Made by a program: the position numbers and the translations under genes. Shown here in pieces: positions 50,201 through 56,147 of a stretch of 64,000 bases of DNA; the first letter of the stretch is position 1, and the number at the start of each line of letters is the position of its first letter. Below the pieces are notes generated by a model. It saw only the letters and a program-made list of their open reading frames with translations. It made no database searches and was not told the origin of the DNA. The DNA comes from Owenia fusiformis (taxonomy: Eukaryota > Annelida > Polychaeta > Sabellida > Oweniidae). The DNA lies in NCBI GenBank assembly GCA_903813345.2, contig CAIIXF020000005.1, positions 24,803,375 to 24,867,374 on the forward strand. The letters run 5' to 3'.

Positions 50201-53200
50201 CACCATGGTATTCTTAGTAGACTGTTCAATTTGGAATTTCGAAGATTAGCCAAACATCAGATTTCGAACAAAGATCATCAAAAAAGGATTTTATAAAAGT
50301 CTTCCATATTATTCCATATTTTTGAATAAAAATAAATATGTTTCAAGTTGCTCATCAAATACATGCTTTCTTCGAGAATACATAATGCGGGTCTGGGAAT
50401 GCGGGGTGTCACATTCATAACAACACACCTTGCAACAATGCCTTATGAGGGTAATTTCTCATATTGAGAAGTTTATCATCTATTGAAATTAAATACTTCT
50501 AGCTAAAAAAAGCGATTTTGTTTGAGCAGTCCTAGCTCGACATATTAATAAGAACAATTTTTTACATCATGGTATTCTTAGTAGACTGTTCAATTTGGAA
50601 TTTCGAAGATTATAGCCAAACATCAGATTTCGAACAAAGATCATCAAAAAAGGATTTTATAAAAGTCTTCCATGCAAATGAAGGTGCGAATTCACATTAA
50701 CAGATTAAGAAAAGATCTACAATATGTTATCAAATGGTTAAATGCGCAAAATATGTAGATGTTTTCCTTAATAATGTGTGAGGAGGCCTTTAGGCTAATT
50801 TTCGAGAACATAGTGAGAACAAGTTTGGTGTAGAGGGGAGGGGGATATCTCCCACCTCTGTCTCTCTCTTAATAATGGGTGAAGGTAAAGAAGTGTATAT
50901 ACTGGCAGGCGAAATGGTTAAAATGGAGGCGAAACTGCCGAATTGCTTGAAATGGTTGAAATGAAAATGATTACTGAACTTAAAACTAGTTCAGGCAAAT
51001 TGATTGAAATGCTTGAAACGACGAAACTACAATCGCAAGTAGCGAAACAGTAATTTGAAGTGAAAAACATGCGTGTTCGTTTTTCTTTTTAATCATTTTG
51101 CCCATTTCTTCATGAATTGGTTGTGATTGAAAAGCTTGAAACGGTGAATACAATATACTATTGTTTTTTAAGACAAATCGATTGAAACATTTGAAATGCT
51201 CGAAATGACGTAAGCATTGAAAAGTAGGAAATGATGCATGCATTAAAATGGTTGAACTGATCTAGGATGAAGAAAAGATTGATTTCTTCATCCTCAAACT
51301 GTTTGAAACGATTGAAACGCAATTTCAGGGTTCGAACTTAACTTTTTAGACTGGTAGTGAAAATAGTTACCTGACATTTCTTCTAGGTAACTAAATTCCA
51401 AAGTAAGGTAGTTTTTTTTACCGGTTGAAAATTTTTCGATAGACACAGTTTTCCTTGACACTAAAAACAAATCTATCGATCTGTTGATCTCAAGTTTATT
51501 GTAGTTTACAAAATAAACCCTCCCCCTTTAATATGACATTAAAATAAGATATAAAAAGAACTGGATCATACAGGACTATCCTTCTTTCCAGAATGATAGA
51601 TATAGATATATTTGCCTGAAAAAATAGTATTTTTCTGACTCAAAAGTAAATAGAATTAGCTTTAAAAGACCTTAGAAGAATGTTTCAAGTCAATCAATTC
51701 AGAGAAAAGATGTTGTCTTTAAATATGAGAACATAAACATTGGTAGTCATGTGATCAGACCAAATTATAATAGACCAATCATGTTGTTTCAACATTCAAA
51801 TTTAAATTTCCCACTATAATAAACATTCCTAAGTGGCTCAAAGTGAAAGGTCAACCTGCTTAATTTATGCAGCTGTTGCGTTTGAAAGTTTCCCTCCCCA
51901 AGATTTTATTTTTTTATTTCAAATCTACATTGTGAAATGGGAACTGCAAACTTTATTGAAGGGGGTATGCTTATTGAAAGCAATTACTAGTATTTTTCTC
52001 AATAGATGTCTCCCTCACTCACTAATCAACAGGAAGTTATCAATCTTCAAAAAGTATCTTAATAATACGGTGATTTTACCTGAAAATTGCCGATTTTTAA
52101 GACTTTATTTTAGAAAAATAAGAAACTGTATGGTAAGTAAACACTTTATCTTATGTTTTAAGAAGTTATAGCCTAAAAGCTGAAGTGAAAGAGGACGAAA
52201 AGTGCCAAAGAAAAAATGTTTTATCACGGCAGCATATTTTCATTCTCAGCATTTTTTCAATTGAGAAGTTGAGTTGACGATCGTATAGAGATCTTCCCAT
52301 AAACCAGGAAACTGTTTTCGTTACTTGGGCATGTTGCTAGGTAACGATTTGAGAAAATGAAGGAACGAATCGTTACTTCCGCAACGCTAATTTCGAACCC
52401 TGAATTTACAATGTATTTTTATCTAATTCACCTATATTACAATACAAAAATTCTTGCTTGTTTTATTTGTTGGTTTGTTGTAATGGTATTGCTATACAAC
52501 TCAGATTCAAGTATTATCCATCAAATAATATTTATTCAATTTCCAGTCTGCACAATTCACAGTTAAGTTTTTGAAAAGACCCAATTTGAAGCCAGTCATC
52601 CATCTCCATTAGGCGTCTGCCCACACGTCAGCATTAAAGACCACTGCAGCTATAGAGGAGCTAGGTCTTGAGGTCTAAGACCATATACAATACTCTTCTG
52701 ATCATGCAATATCTAAGTTTTGATCAGCGTGGTAAGACCTTTAAAGATGACAATGACCTTCTCCAATTTGTTTTTACGAAAAATTACTGAAAATTACTTT
52801 TGAAATTAAGCGGCCATCTTGAAAATGTTTTGTCAAACATAGCTACTGTGTCCCTAAGCATCATCATATAAAATTTGAACCAAATCCGTTCACTGGTATT
52901 TGAGTTATCAAAGATTACATATTTTTACGAAAATTAAGCGGCCATCTTGAAAATCTCTTTTTGGGCGAAACTCCTTTGTCCCTAGGCATCAGCATATAAA
53001 ATTTGAACCAAATCCGTCAACTTGTATTTGAGTTATCAACGATTACATTTTTTATGAAAAATGGTGGCCATTTTGAATTGAGCGGCCATATTTAACATTC
53101 CTTCTCGAGCAGAGGTCCTACACTCATAAGGCATAATCCTATAAAATTTGAACCAAATCCGTCAACCGGTATTGGAGTTATCGCCCGGACATACGGACAA

Positions 53201-55921
53201 AGGAACGGACAGACGGACGAACGGACGGCTTCTCTATATCCCCCTCAAACTTCGTTCGGTGGGATAATAAGTTGCCCTAGTCATTCCACAGTTCCACGTG
53301 TTATTTTGTGGACCCCATGTCTTGCCACATCATACGTTGAAATGACTTTGACAAACCTGCAAAAAGTAAAATCTTGGACATCTTTCTTTCGGTCCATGGA
53401 GACAAAAGTGATAAAGGGTGAGTTTAAATGATAAAACATATTTCCTACATACATTTTCACTTGTTGAGGACCTGTCAACATTACCGCTTACTTATCAATG
53501 TAGGGTCTAGCAGGGGTAAAATTCAAAAATGTTTAATTTTGAAGTTTACAACTGATGATCTACTAATGAATTGGTTGTTTGAAAGGTAATTAGCATGATT
53601 TATCTATTTTATTTGTTAAATTGAAATTTATTTTTTGTTCAATTTTTAATAAATGACACAATTATTTTACCTTGATTACATCTATGTTGTTCTTCAGGAT
53701 TTGACAATTTAAAGTACAATTTATTTAATGTGTAATCCATGTTTTTTGATCATCTTTATCACTGGTGTTCTCCAGGGTTGCCCTTTTTGTCACACCTATT
53801 TTGATTCATGATCTTGTTTTATTTTGATTCATGATCTTATTGGCAATAGAATTTGAGTGTATGAGCGTACATAAATATACAGGCTTGTTGAAATGGGTGA
53901 TGGTGATGTGTTGGGTGCGACTGCACTCCATATGGCAGCCCCTCACTTTGGAAGTGCATAGAAATCACTGAATAGAATTGTACCCCGTGTACCCTTCTAC
54001 CAGGGAACAGTTGAATTAATTAGTTTTTGATTTTTTATTATCTCAAACACAAAAAGTGTCAAGAAATTAGTACCTCTCCGAAAACATTGGAATAAAATCA
54101 ATTCTGAATTTAATTCCATTGTTCATTACACTTAAAGGACAACTGAAATAGGTTTCTCAACTTACAGCTACAAAAATGTGGTTTTCTTCATTATAAGACC
54201 AATGTAGAGGTCTTGCGATAGCCATTATAAAAGAAATGTTAGATAACTGTTAATTGTCATAAACAATGTAAAAAAATTAACTGATCAATCAGATTGGCCC
54301 CCAAATGATTAGTAATGTCAAACATAATATATAGTTTTAATTTATTGGTTCCTTGGTAATTGTTTGAGGTATGACATGTGATATTTATTGATAAACAGAC
54401 TCCAAATCAAGGAAAAATAAATTTTCTGAAGATTTTGTGTCTTGTCCTTGAGTATATTTGAATATATACTTCTCAATATGAGCCAAGACACCAAGAAGAG
54501 GTAATCTGGCAGAGGTCCGTGACTCCACCTATTGACTTATTGATTCTCGGCCCACCTTTTTGATTTACTTACTTAGAGGGAAGCCTGACACTTTTATTAC
54601 TAAGGGAGCACCTGTGTCAAGTAACGACAAATTTAGCAACCTTTTTACTGCTAGACTGTAGGCTAAAAACATTAAAAATCACGGACGTCAAGTAAGTTTC
54701 TGGCGAAAGCTGGAGCATAGATAATAAAGAGGACTGTAAACAAGATAGCAGTCTATTTCAAATCTGCCAACTCGTGTTGGCCTATTAGTATTTATCACTA
54801 TTGACTCAGTTGTTCATCTAGTTTTACTTACCTTAGATGCTTAGTAATCTATTTAGTTGATCTGTATATCGTTTCCAAAATTATTGTCATTTGCGATAAT
54901 TAGTACTAAAAGTACTTTGAACAGTTCAGCTGCCATTTGCTTGGCCCAATCTTACCAGTCCACAAAAACAGTGAAATCATCTTAAAAATACCAATAAAAC
55001 TTTAAAATTGAGTCAGATGCCATACAAAGGGACTCTATAATACAGATATACAGTGGGGATCATAAAGAATTGCAAAAGCTATGAAAATTACATGCTGTCG
55101 CACATGTAATAAATTCTTACCTCAGTGTATTCAGTGCTCTATTTTCACCGTCTGAGTAAGTCCAAATATAGTGGAATTTGTGTCCCTAATGACAAATAAG
55201 AACTTCAAAAGTTCAAGTGAATATTCACATGTTATGCCGACTCTTCAAATGTAGAGGTGATTTTGTCGCCCGATTGCGCCGGAACAGAGGATTGGCTCCC
55301 AGAATGCAACATGACACGTGCCAGCTTTCAAAATGCTGTCCCGCCATTTTGAAACCTGTCATGAGTAAATACGGTAACTGATGTTGCATTCTGGGAGTCA
55401 ACCGTCCTTGGATAACAAACATGGCGATTCATGAAAACATTCATTCGATTTTGTAGGGATTTATCCATTATTTGCAGGTATGAAGCTTTGGATTCATTTA
55501 TTGTGCTACTTTAGTAAATGGGAATTATTTTTCTACCGCTTGGGAGAGTTTGAGACACAAAACTTGGAAATTAGCTCATTGTGACAACTTGTGAACGTTG
55601 AGTTTTATTTTTGTCCCCCACTGTACAGGTTACAGTCACCAAGATGAGCTAATTTCAGGCGAGATTCGGGAAACAAAAAGGTAGGTCATTCTTGTTTCCA
55701 GTACTCTTAAATAATCTATGCTCCGGCTTTCGCCAGAAACTTACTTGACGTCCGTGTTAAAAACATCAACTTTTTTTTAAAAATTGACAGGAAAATAAGG
55801 GTACTTCTAAAATGACCTTAGATCCTGGTTGAAATAATTTTTTTACCTGCCATATGTCTCTGATTGTTGACTCTCCCGGTTCTGCTGATAAGCGAGTCGA
55901 TCGACGAGTATTTGAGGCCAT
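3833..55921 (-). CDS. NUP107: Nuclear pore complex protein Nup107 (22 coding exons)
   Basis: This gene encodes a scaffold subunit of the Y-shaped (Nup107-160) complex of the nuclear pore, needed for pore assembly and nucleocytoplasmic transport. The 22 exons sum to 2,835 nt, giving 944 residues (human about 925). All junctions carry GT-AG sites and every phase agrees. Diagnostic blocks are [59 protein letters not shown] and, at the C-terminus, [16 protein letters not shown]. The N-terminal ~220 residues are Ser/Thr/Pro-rich and poorly conserved; the remainder is an all-helical solenoid. The start ATG at 55921 is the first in-frame ATG and has A at -3 and G at +4. The largest intron (18071-44760) hosts two sulfotransferase genes on the opposite strand. 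Exon coordinates are given in the block entries. Identification is from recalled similarity to human NUP107. Confidence 0.95.
4617..4748. mobile_element. Short palindromic MITE in a NUP107 intron
   Basis: The left end ATATAATGGTTGATTGTGTA is mirrored at the right end by ACACGATATACAGAATTAAC followed by CATTATATA, with GTATACTC and GAGTATA inside. It forms one imperfect hairpin of about 130 bp. No coding capacity. Confidence 0.5.
5341..6258. mobile_element. Non-autonomous DNA element flanked by an 11-bp direct repeat
   Basis: The segment is bracketed by the identical sequence TAATTAGCTAC at 5330-5340 and 6259-6269. Its ends, TAGGTGCATTCATGCGCC and the inverse of ATCCACGTC, are only weakly inverted. 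Near each end is a local hairpin: GCGCCTCTGGGCC with GGCCCCAGAGGCGC at 5355-5410, and CACGGCTCTAGTGAC with its inverse at 6190-6248. A 9-11 bp target duplication would suit a MULE-type element, but this is inference. No transposase frame is present. Confidence 0.45.
7097..7489. mobile_element. MITE with 24-bp inverted repeats and TA target site
   Basis: The ends are AAGGACGATTCTCGGTTTGG and its exact inverse, continuing with AGAAC. A TA dinucleotide flanks each side (7095-7096 and 7490-7491), as expected for the Tc1/mariner superfamily. The 393-bp interior contains two related ~140-bp halves (GAAAAATxTAxAAATATTACC) and no coding frame. It sits in a NUP107 intron. Confidence 0.65.
7868..7998. 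repeat. Dispersed repeat, copy 2
   Basis: The sequence carries GGCATTAACATGCAAAATGT then CACCACC and, about 100 bp on, AAAGTTGGACACTATACC then AATATGTCACCA. It matches copies at 2593-3013 and 17688-17815. It lies directly next to NUP107 exon 7788-7628. Confidence 0.45.
8461..9544. mobile_element. TA-flanked MITE hosting a second, nested element
   Basis: A perfect 19-bp inverted repeat, CTGTACTTCTACTTAATTT, marks both ends, and each is flanked by TA. The interior is interrupted by another element at 8566-9450. Removing the insert leaves about 200 bp. The TA target suggests the Tc1/mariner superfamily. It has no coding frame and lies in a NUP107 intron. Confidence 0.65.
8566..9450. mobile_element. 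Nested element inside the 8461-9544 MITE
   Basis: The 17-bp inverted repeat CAGAGATACTAGAATTC marks both ends, flanked by a TACATG direct repeat at 8560-8565 and 9451-9456. Subterminal sequence is rich in AAAATTCTGCAA. No transposase frame is visible. The CAG terminus would suit hAT elements, but the observed target repeat is six bases rather than eight, so the class is open. Confidence 0.6.
9783..9990. mobile_element. Short MITE, pogo-like termini (second copy)
   Basis: The ends are TACTGTAAAACCTGTCTTAG and the inverse ATACAGGTTTTACTATATA. The interior is built of repeats of AGTGAACACCT. It shares termini and design with the copy at 1177-1325, although the internal repeat differs. It lies just upstream (minus sense) of a NUP107 exon boundary. 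Confidence 0.5.
10547..10679. mobile_element. Small foldback MITE
   Basis: A 25-bp perfect inverted repeat starts TTATGTCACTATCGTGGCAT and closes at 10679, with about 80 bp between the arms. It is directly followed by another MITE at 10685-10908. No coding frame. Confidence 0.6.
10685..10908. mobile_element. Small MITE with 24-bp perfect inverted repeats
   Basis: Both ends carry TTATAACATACCTATGATGA then TGTA in inverted orientation. The 224-bp body has no coding frame. The next 60 bp (10918-10975, CTTCTAAACTAG) match one terminus of the MITE at 25954-26275, so three small elements are clustered here. Confidence 0.6.
11655..12027 (+). mobile_element. Family 1 element, 3' portion
   Basis: The right end reads CAAACTTTGTTCGTTGGGAT then AA, the family 1 3' terminus, preceded by GGGCTTCACTATATC and a GACAGACAGACAGATG-type tract. 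The left part has the family landmark GAGTATAATAGAGTCATACT. The usual 5' terminus (AACTAGA plus hairpin) is missing, so the copy is 5'-truncated. Confidence 0.55.
13508..13660. repeat. Minisatellite, ~31-bp unit, about five copies
   Basis: Imperfect copies of TTTGCCATTTGACATATCTG then GATCAAGTCAG follow one another between NUP107 exons 13362-13072 and 13762-13684. The repeat units differ at several positions, so the array is not recent. Confidence 0.65.
17688..17815. repeat. Dispersed repeat, copy 3
   Basis: It begins GGCATTAACATGCAAAATGT then CACCAC and ends near AAAGTTGGAGACTACAATAT then TTCACCAC, matching the copy at 7868-7998. It abuts NUP107 exon 17652-17522. Confidence 0.45.
19035..19545. 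mobile_element. Copy-A-specific MITE-like segment
   Basis: GTGGAGAGGTTAAGC near 19040 is mirrored by GCTTAACCTCTCCA near 19525-19540, and AAAACGCAACTTAAACGTAT by TACGTATACGTTTTG. The segment is absent from the matching place in copy B, where unrelated sequence (28627-30190) lies instead. Target duplications were not found. Confidence 0.4.
20151..28183 (+). CDS. Sulfotransferase family 3-type protein, copy A
   Basis: Four coding exons, 20151-20387, 24076-24268, 25621-25851 and 27654-28183, join in phase into 396 residues. The protein is expected to transfer sulfonate from PAPS to an unknown acceptor. Exon 2 has the 5'-phosphosulfate loop [17 protein letters not shown], followed by [12 protein letters not shown] and DDPRF as in Sulfotransfer_3 proteins. 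Exon 4 has the 3'-phosphate region [19 protein letters not shown]. The C-terminal half, with [11 protein letters not shown], is typical of the family. No signal peptide or membrane segment is seen at the start [13 protein letters not shown], so a cytosolic location is likely. It is nested antisense in a NUP107 intron and duplicated as copy B. Acceptor and exact subfamily cannot be read from sequence. All splice sites are GT-AG. Confidence 0.85.
20944..21430 (+). mobile_element. Family 1 element predating the duplication (copy A allele)
   Basis: The 5' end CTAGAAAATGGCAACTCCAC lies at 20944 and the body runs through TTGAAAAGAATTTTTTGG and a GACTGTCTGACTGACTGG tract. The same element sits at 32927 in copy B, so it was there before the duplication. 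A clear 3' terminus is missing. Confidence 0.55.
21570..21807 (-). mobile_element. Mariner-like terminal fragment
   Basis: The right end GGCCCACCCTG, flanked by TA, is the inverse of the left terminus of the element at 57426-58393. About 200 bp of subterminal sequence also match in inverted orientation (TTGCATACCAAATGAAACTT in minus sense). The segment is absent from copy B, so it arrived after the duplication or was lost from B. Confidence 0.55.
21971..23914 (-). mobile_element. Family 2 element (rolling-circle-like), copy A intron 1
   Basis: Read on the minus strand it starts AACTAGATTTTGGAAATTGA, has a hairpin AAATTGAAC/GTTCAATTT, then AGACTCCAGAT. It ends with the terminal hairpin AGACTCCAGAT/ATCTGGAGTCT followed by AAT (21973-21999). 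The body consists of ~400-bp related blocks with the landmarks GACCTACTTTTCGGACAC and CCGGAAGTCGGATCGAAATT, and includes TTC and CATC microsatellites. Copy B has an empty site near 40718. No protein is encoded. Confidence 0.6.
23619..23810. repeat. Pyrimidine-rich microsatellite (CTATCCTTC/CATC)
   Basis: Imperfect CTATCCTTCCTT units end in a run of seven CATC units (23772-23800). The tract is a part of the family 2 body; the reverse-complement tract recurs at 37320-37500 in the copy B array. Confidence 0.7.
24585..25160 (+). mobile_element. Family 1 element, 5' portion, in sulfotransferase A intron 2
   Basis: It starts CTAGATAACGGCAACTCCGC then GGAGTAGCAAATCCCAACGA, the family 5' hairpin and subterminal motif. 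The body has AGTATAATATAGCCATACTT. Sequence continues to about 25160 where the typical CCGxCATTTTTAAAGTGG block ends; the 3' terminus is absent. Copy B lacks it. Confidence 0.55.
25954..26275. mobile_element. MITE with ~55-bp inverted repeats in sulfotransferase A intron 3
   Basis: The left arm ATTATTAATACCTTGCCAGG is mirrored by GGCCCGGCAAGGTGGTAATA then AT at the right, and the arms extend about 55 bp with GTGCTAGTT in both. An internal palindrome (TATGTGACATCATAGTGGCG/its inverse) is also present. Copy B keeps only a shortened relative at about 42117-42270. Confidence 0.6.
26710..27512 (+). mobile_element. Family 1 element in sulfotransferase A intron 3
   Basis: It begins AGAAAATCCCAACGAACACG and ends ACTTCGTTCGTTGGGATAA, with a GACTGACGGACTGACGG tract before the end. 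Copy B has the empty site (TTCATTTCTAGATTATTCAT at about 42602), so the insertion is younger than the duplication. The 5' hairpin portion is missing. Confidence 0.65.
28627..30190. mobile_element. Copy-B-specific insertion with CG-rich ends
   Basis: Copy homology breaks off at 28626 and resumes near 30195. Both margins carry CG-rich motifs in opposite orientation, such as GCATCGTACGGTGTCCG on the left and GGCACCCGTACGATGTC on the right. The right margin also has CATCGGCCGG and its inverse. A minus-strand open frame (29247-29477) starts [16 protein letters not shown] and contains an acidic stretch ([15 protein letters not shown]); its family is not recognised. Most likely an uncharacterised DNA transposon or part of one. 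Confidence 0.4.
30287..31277 (+). mobile_element. Full-length family 1 element upstream of sulfotransferase B
   Basis: The 5' end is CTAGAAAAACGGCAACTCCA then CGGAGTAGCAAATCCCACC. The 3' end is CGAACTTCGTTAGGTGGGAT then AA. The body is four to five repeats of about 120 bp with GGTATTTGAGTTATCAAAGA and GCGGCCATCTTGAAAAT. The precise empty site is present in copy A (ATAAACTACCCTCTGC at 19687-19702). Only ACT is shared at the two junctions. The element ends 466 bp before the B start codon. Confidence 0.7.
31743..43288 (+). CDS. Sulfotransferase family 3-type protein, copy B
   Basis: Four coding exons, 31743-31979, 40878-41070, 41782-42012 and 42759-43288, give 396 residues with exon lengths and phases identical to copy A. 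The 5'-phosphosulfate loop [14 protein letters not shown] is unchanged. The 3'-phosphate motif reads [11 protein letters not shown], with Asn where copy A has Asp. Between the paralogues I count 8 of 79, 8 of 64 and 7 of 76 differences in exons 1-3 but only 5 of 176 in exon 4. Intron 1 has grown to 8.9 kb by element insertions. The reading frame and all splice sites are intact, so it looks functional. The substrate is unknown. Confidence 0.85.
32444..32830. mobile_element. hAT-like MITE with 8-bp target duplication
   Basis: The 387-bp element has termini TAGTGGTTGG and CCGACCACTA and is flanked by CACAAAAC at 32436-32443 and 32831-32838. Copy A has a single GTCACAAAACG at the matching place (20836). 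Eight-base duplications and these ends fit hAT elements. No coding frame. Confidence 0.8.
32927..33379 (+). mobile_element. Family 1 element predating the duplication (copy B allele), left part
   Basis: It starts CTAGAAAATGGCAACTCCAC as in copy A at 20944. It is interrupted at 33380 by the family 2 array and resumes at 39116 (CACAATTGTGATCTTCTCC), running to about 39530. Confidence 0.55.
33436..33615. repeat. 12-bp minisatellite (GAGTAAGTAGCT)
   Basis: About 14 imperfect units of GAGTAAGTAGCT and GAGTAGGTAGCT lie right after the first family 2 5' end. A second tract follows the second 5' end at 35193-35405. The third unit has a CATC/GGAAGGATAG tract in the equivalent place. Confidence 0.75.
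35193..35405. repeat. 12-bp minisatellite (GAGTAAGTAGCT), second tract
   Basis: About 17 imperfect units follow the second family 2 5' terminus. The units are more degenerate than in the first tract. Confidence 0.7.
37320..37500. repeat. Purine-rich microsatellite (GGATGGAT/GGAAGGATAG)
   Basis: GATGGATGGATGGATG is followed by imperfect AGGAAGGATAGAATA units. It is the reverse complement counterpart of the tract at 23619-23810 and belongs to the third family 2 unit. Confidence 0.7.
39732..40647. mobile_element. Terminal-inverted-repeat element (hAT- or MULE-like)
   Basis: Ends GGGTTTACGAAAAAGACCGA and the inverse of GTCGGCGTTTTTGTAAACCC, continuing with CCGACC and GGTCGG repeats, bracket 916 bp. 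The flanks share AATACATGTA, and copy A has a single AAATACATGCA at 21899, so an 8-10 bp target duplication is supported. The interior has no transposase frame. The insertion is younger than the duplication. Confidence 0.75.
41160..41218. repeat. Pentanucleotide microsatellite (TACTG)n
   Basis: About ten perfect TACTG units in sulfotransferase B intron 2. Copy A lacks the tract. Confidence 0.9.
44761..44801 (-). CDS. NUP107: NUP107 coding exon 3
   Basis: This is a 41-nt microexon with an acceptor CCATTGCAG and a GTGAGT donor. It encodes [13 protein letters not shown] with split codons at both ends that match exon 2 and exon 4. The donor chosen is the only strong one; reading past it stays open for about 100 bases. 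Confidence 0.7.
45713..45801 (-). CDS. NUP107: NUP107 coding exon 2
   Basis: 89 nt, preceded by a CTTCCAG acceptor and followed by a GTAAGT donor. It starts in phase 0 and leaves two bases (CA). The translation [18 protein letters not shown] then [11 protein letters not shown] is charged and glutamine-rich. It has no recognisable motif, but phase fits exon 1 and exon 3. Confidence 0.75.
46021..46245 (+). mobile_element. Family 1 element, 5' portion
   Basis: It starts CTAGAAAATGGCAACTCCAC then GGAGTAGCAAATCCCAATGA and stops at the next element (46248). It lies in NUP107 intron 1, between exons 1 and 2. Confidence 0.55.
46248..47341. mobile_element. DNA element with ~25-bp inverted termini (GCTCACATGG type)
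   Basis: The left end ACCGTGGGTACTCAGCTCAC then ATGGTG is matched in inverse at the right by CACCATGTGAGC and GGACCCACGGT. The body is three or four repeats of ~330 bp with CTTTACAAAGACATGGC and TTTAACAAAATTATTTCAT-like stretches. A (GACA)n run lies at 47245-47285. No coding frame. Confidence 0.55.
47344..48306. mobile_element. DNA element with GTGCTCACACAG termini, back to back with the previous one
   Basis: The left end TGTGCTCACACAGTTTGG is mirrored by GGCTCACTGTGTGAGCC at the right. The body contains several TGACCTTTxxAAGGTCA blocks like those at 2690-2860. It has a GGACGGACGGACG tract before the right end. No coding frame. Confidence 0.5.
48674..48814. mobile_element. Foldback MITE of ~140 bp
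   Basis: The left arm TTCTTATATGAATACCTGTG then CAAGATCGTCCATTCTTGA pairs with its inverse up to 48814, with GATAAAG near the loop. Almost the whole element is stem. It lies in NUP107 intron 1. Confidence 0.65.
49209..49812 (-). mobile_element. LINE fossil: 3' end of a non-LTR retrotransposon
   Basis: On the minus strand the peptide [20 protein letters not shown] then MYQAI, followed by a [12 protein letters not shown]-like block and [12 protein letters not shown], is typical of the C-terminal tail after the reverse transcriptase domain in RTE/CR1/jockey-like LINEs. The copy is 5'-truncated, and at least one stop and frame changes break it. An AAATC repeat at about 49215-49232 may be its 3' tail. 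Plus-strand equivalents have no meaning. Confidence 0.6.
49943..50672. repeat. Direct tandem duplication, 365-bp unit, two copies
   Basis: The unit starting ATTATTCCATATTTTTGAAT is repeated at 49943 and 50308. The distance between matched landmarks (TGCGGGTCTGGGAATGCGGG at 50021 and 50386) is 365 bp. Only a handful of differences separate the copies, so the duplication is recent. No gene is in the unit. Confidence 0.85.
50895..51320. repeat. Degenerate GAAATGxTTGAAA repeat region
   Basis: Words such as GAAATGGTTGAAATG, GAAATGCTTGAAACG and GAAACGATTGAAACG recur at irregular spacing on one strand, with TTTCxxxxCAATT in the other orientation. It ends against the element at 51326. The origin is unknown; it may be an old minisatellite. 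Confidence 0.5.
51326..52402. mobile_element. hAT-like element, CAGGGTTCGAA termini
   Basis: The ends CAGGGTTCGAACTTAACTTT and the inverse of AATTTCGAACCCTG bracket 1,077 bp. The flanks share AATTT. CAGGG-type ends fit hAT, but an eight-base duplication is not obvious. The interior open frame 51833-52171 shows no transposase motif that I recognise. Confidence 0.55.
52775..53267 (+). mobile_element. Family 1 element, 3' portion
   Basis: Repeats of GCGGCCATCTTGAAAAT and TGAGTTATCAAAGATTACAT lead to the terminus CAAACTTCGTTCGGTGGGAT then AA. The sequence matches the right half of the element at 30287-31277 closely. The 5' half is absent. Confidence 0.6.
53275..54660. other. NUP107 intron 1 sequence without recognised features
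   Basis: AT-rich sequence with short open frames only. I see no conserved peptide, no tRNA-like fold and no clear inverted repeat. Confidence 0.5.
54673..55757. mobile_element. MULE-like element with 9-bp target duplication
   Basis: The inverted ends carry CACGGACGTCAAGTAAGTTT then CTGGCGAAAGC, and TAAAAACAT flanks both sides (54664-54672, 55758-55766). Nine-base duplications are usual for MULEs. It has no transposase frame and is interrupted by a TA-flanked element at 55051-55623. Its right end lies only 81 bp inside the donor of NUP107 exon 1. Confidence 0.65.
55051..55623. mobile_element. Nested Tc1/mariner-type MITE
   Basis: Termini CAGTGGGGATC and the inverse CCCCCACTG are flanked by TA on both sides (55049-55050, 55624-55625). 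The 573-bp interior also holds a palindrome around GGCTCCCAGAATGCAACAT/ATGTTGCATTCTGGGAGTC, so it may itself carry a small insert. It was inserted into the element at 54673-55757. Confidence 0.6.
55847..55921 (-). CDS. NUP107: NUP107 coding exon 1
   Basis: The exon encodes 25 residues, [17 protein letters not shown] then STIRDIWQ, and ends in phase 0 at CAG followed by a GTAAAA donor. A frame upstream is open but begins with GTG, so ATG 55921 is preferred. The next exon (45801) begins in phase 0, so the 10-kb join is consistent. Assignment rests on phase and position because this N-terminal region is not conserved. Confidence 0.75.
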
Positions 55922-56147
55922 AATATAACAAAAATAGATTTTCTTCCCGCTTTTCACATGTTTAACTTACTCTCGTATCTTCTCGTGTGATCTCGTTCAA
56001 TACGCGAGTACCCGATCATAACGAAAGAGAAAGTTACTGACGTTTGCAGACGTCACAGACGCTATTTGGTCACAATTTACTATTGTTGTCCGAGTCGGCT
56101 GTGTGGCAGGCTAATTTTGACAAGGGATTTTTCGAAAAAATCTGAAT
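55922..56147. promoter_or_regulatory. Putative bidirectional promoter between NUP107 and the HSF-type gene
   Basis: Only 226 bp separate the two divergent start codons. The interval is richer in CG dinucleotides than its surroundings and contains a TGACG/CGTCA palindrome (56038-56055) that could bind a CREB/ATF-type factor. No TATA box is apparent. Transcription starts cannot be located from sequence; a bidirectional promoter is inferred from geometry. Confidence 0.5.

Noticed and set aside
55922-55957. Upstream extension of NUP107 exon 1 by 12 codons
   Set aside because: The extension begins with GTG, not ATG; ATG 55921 has the better context.
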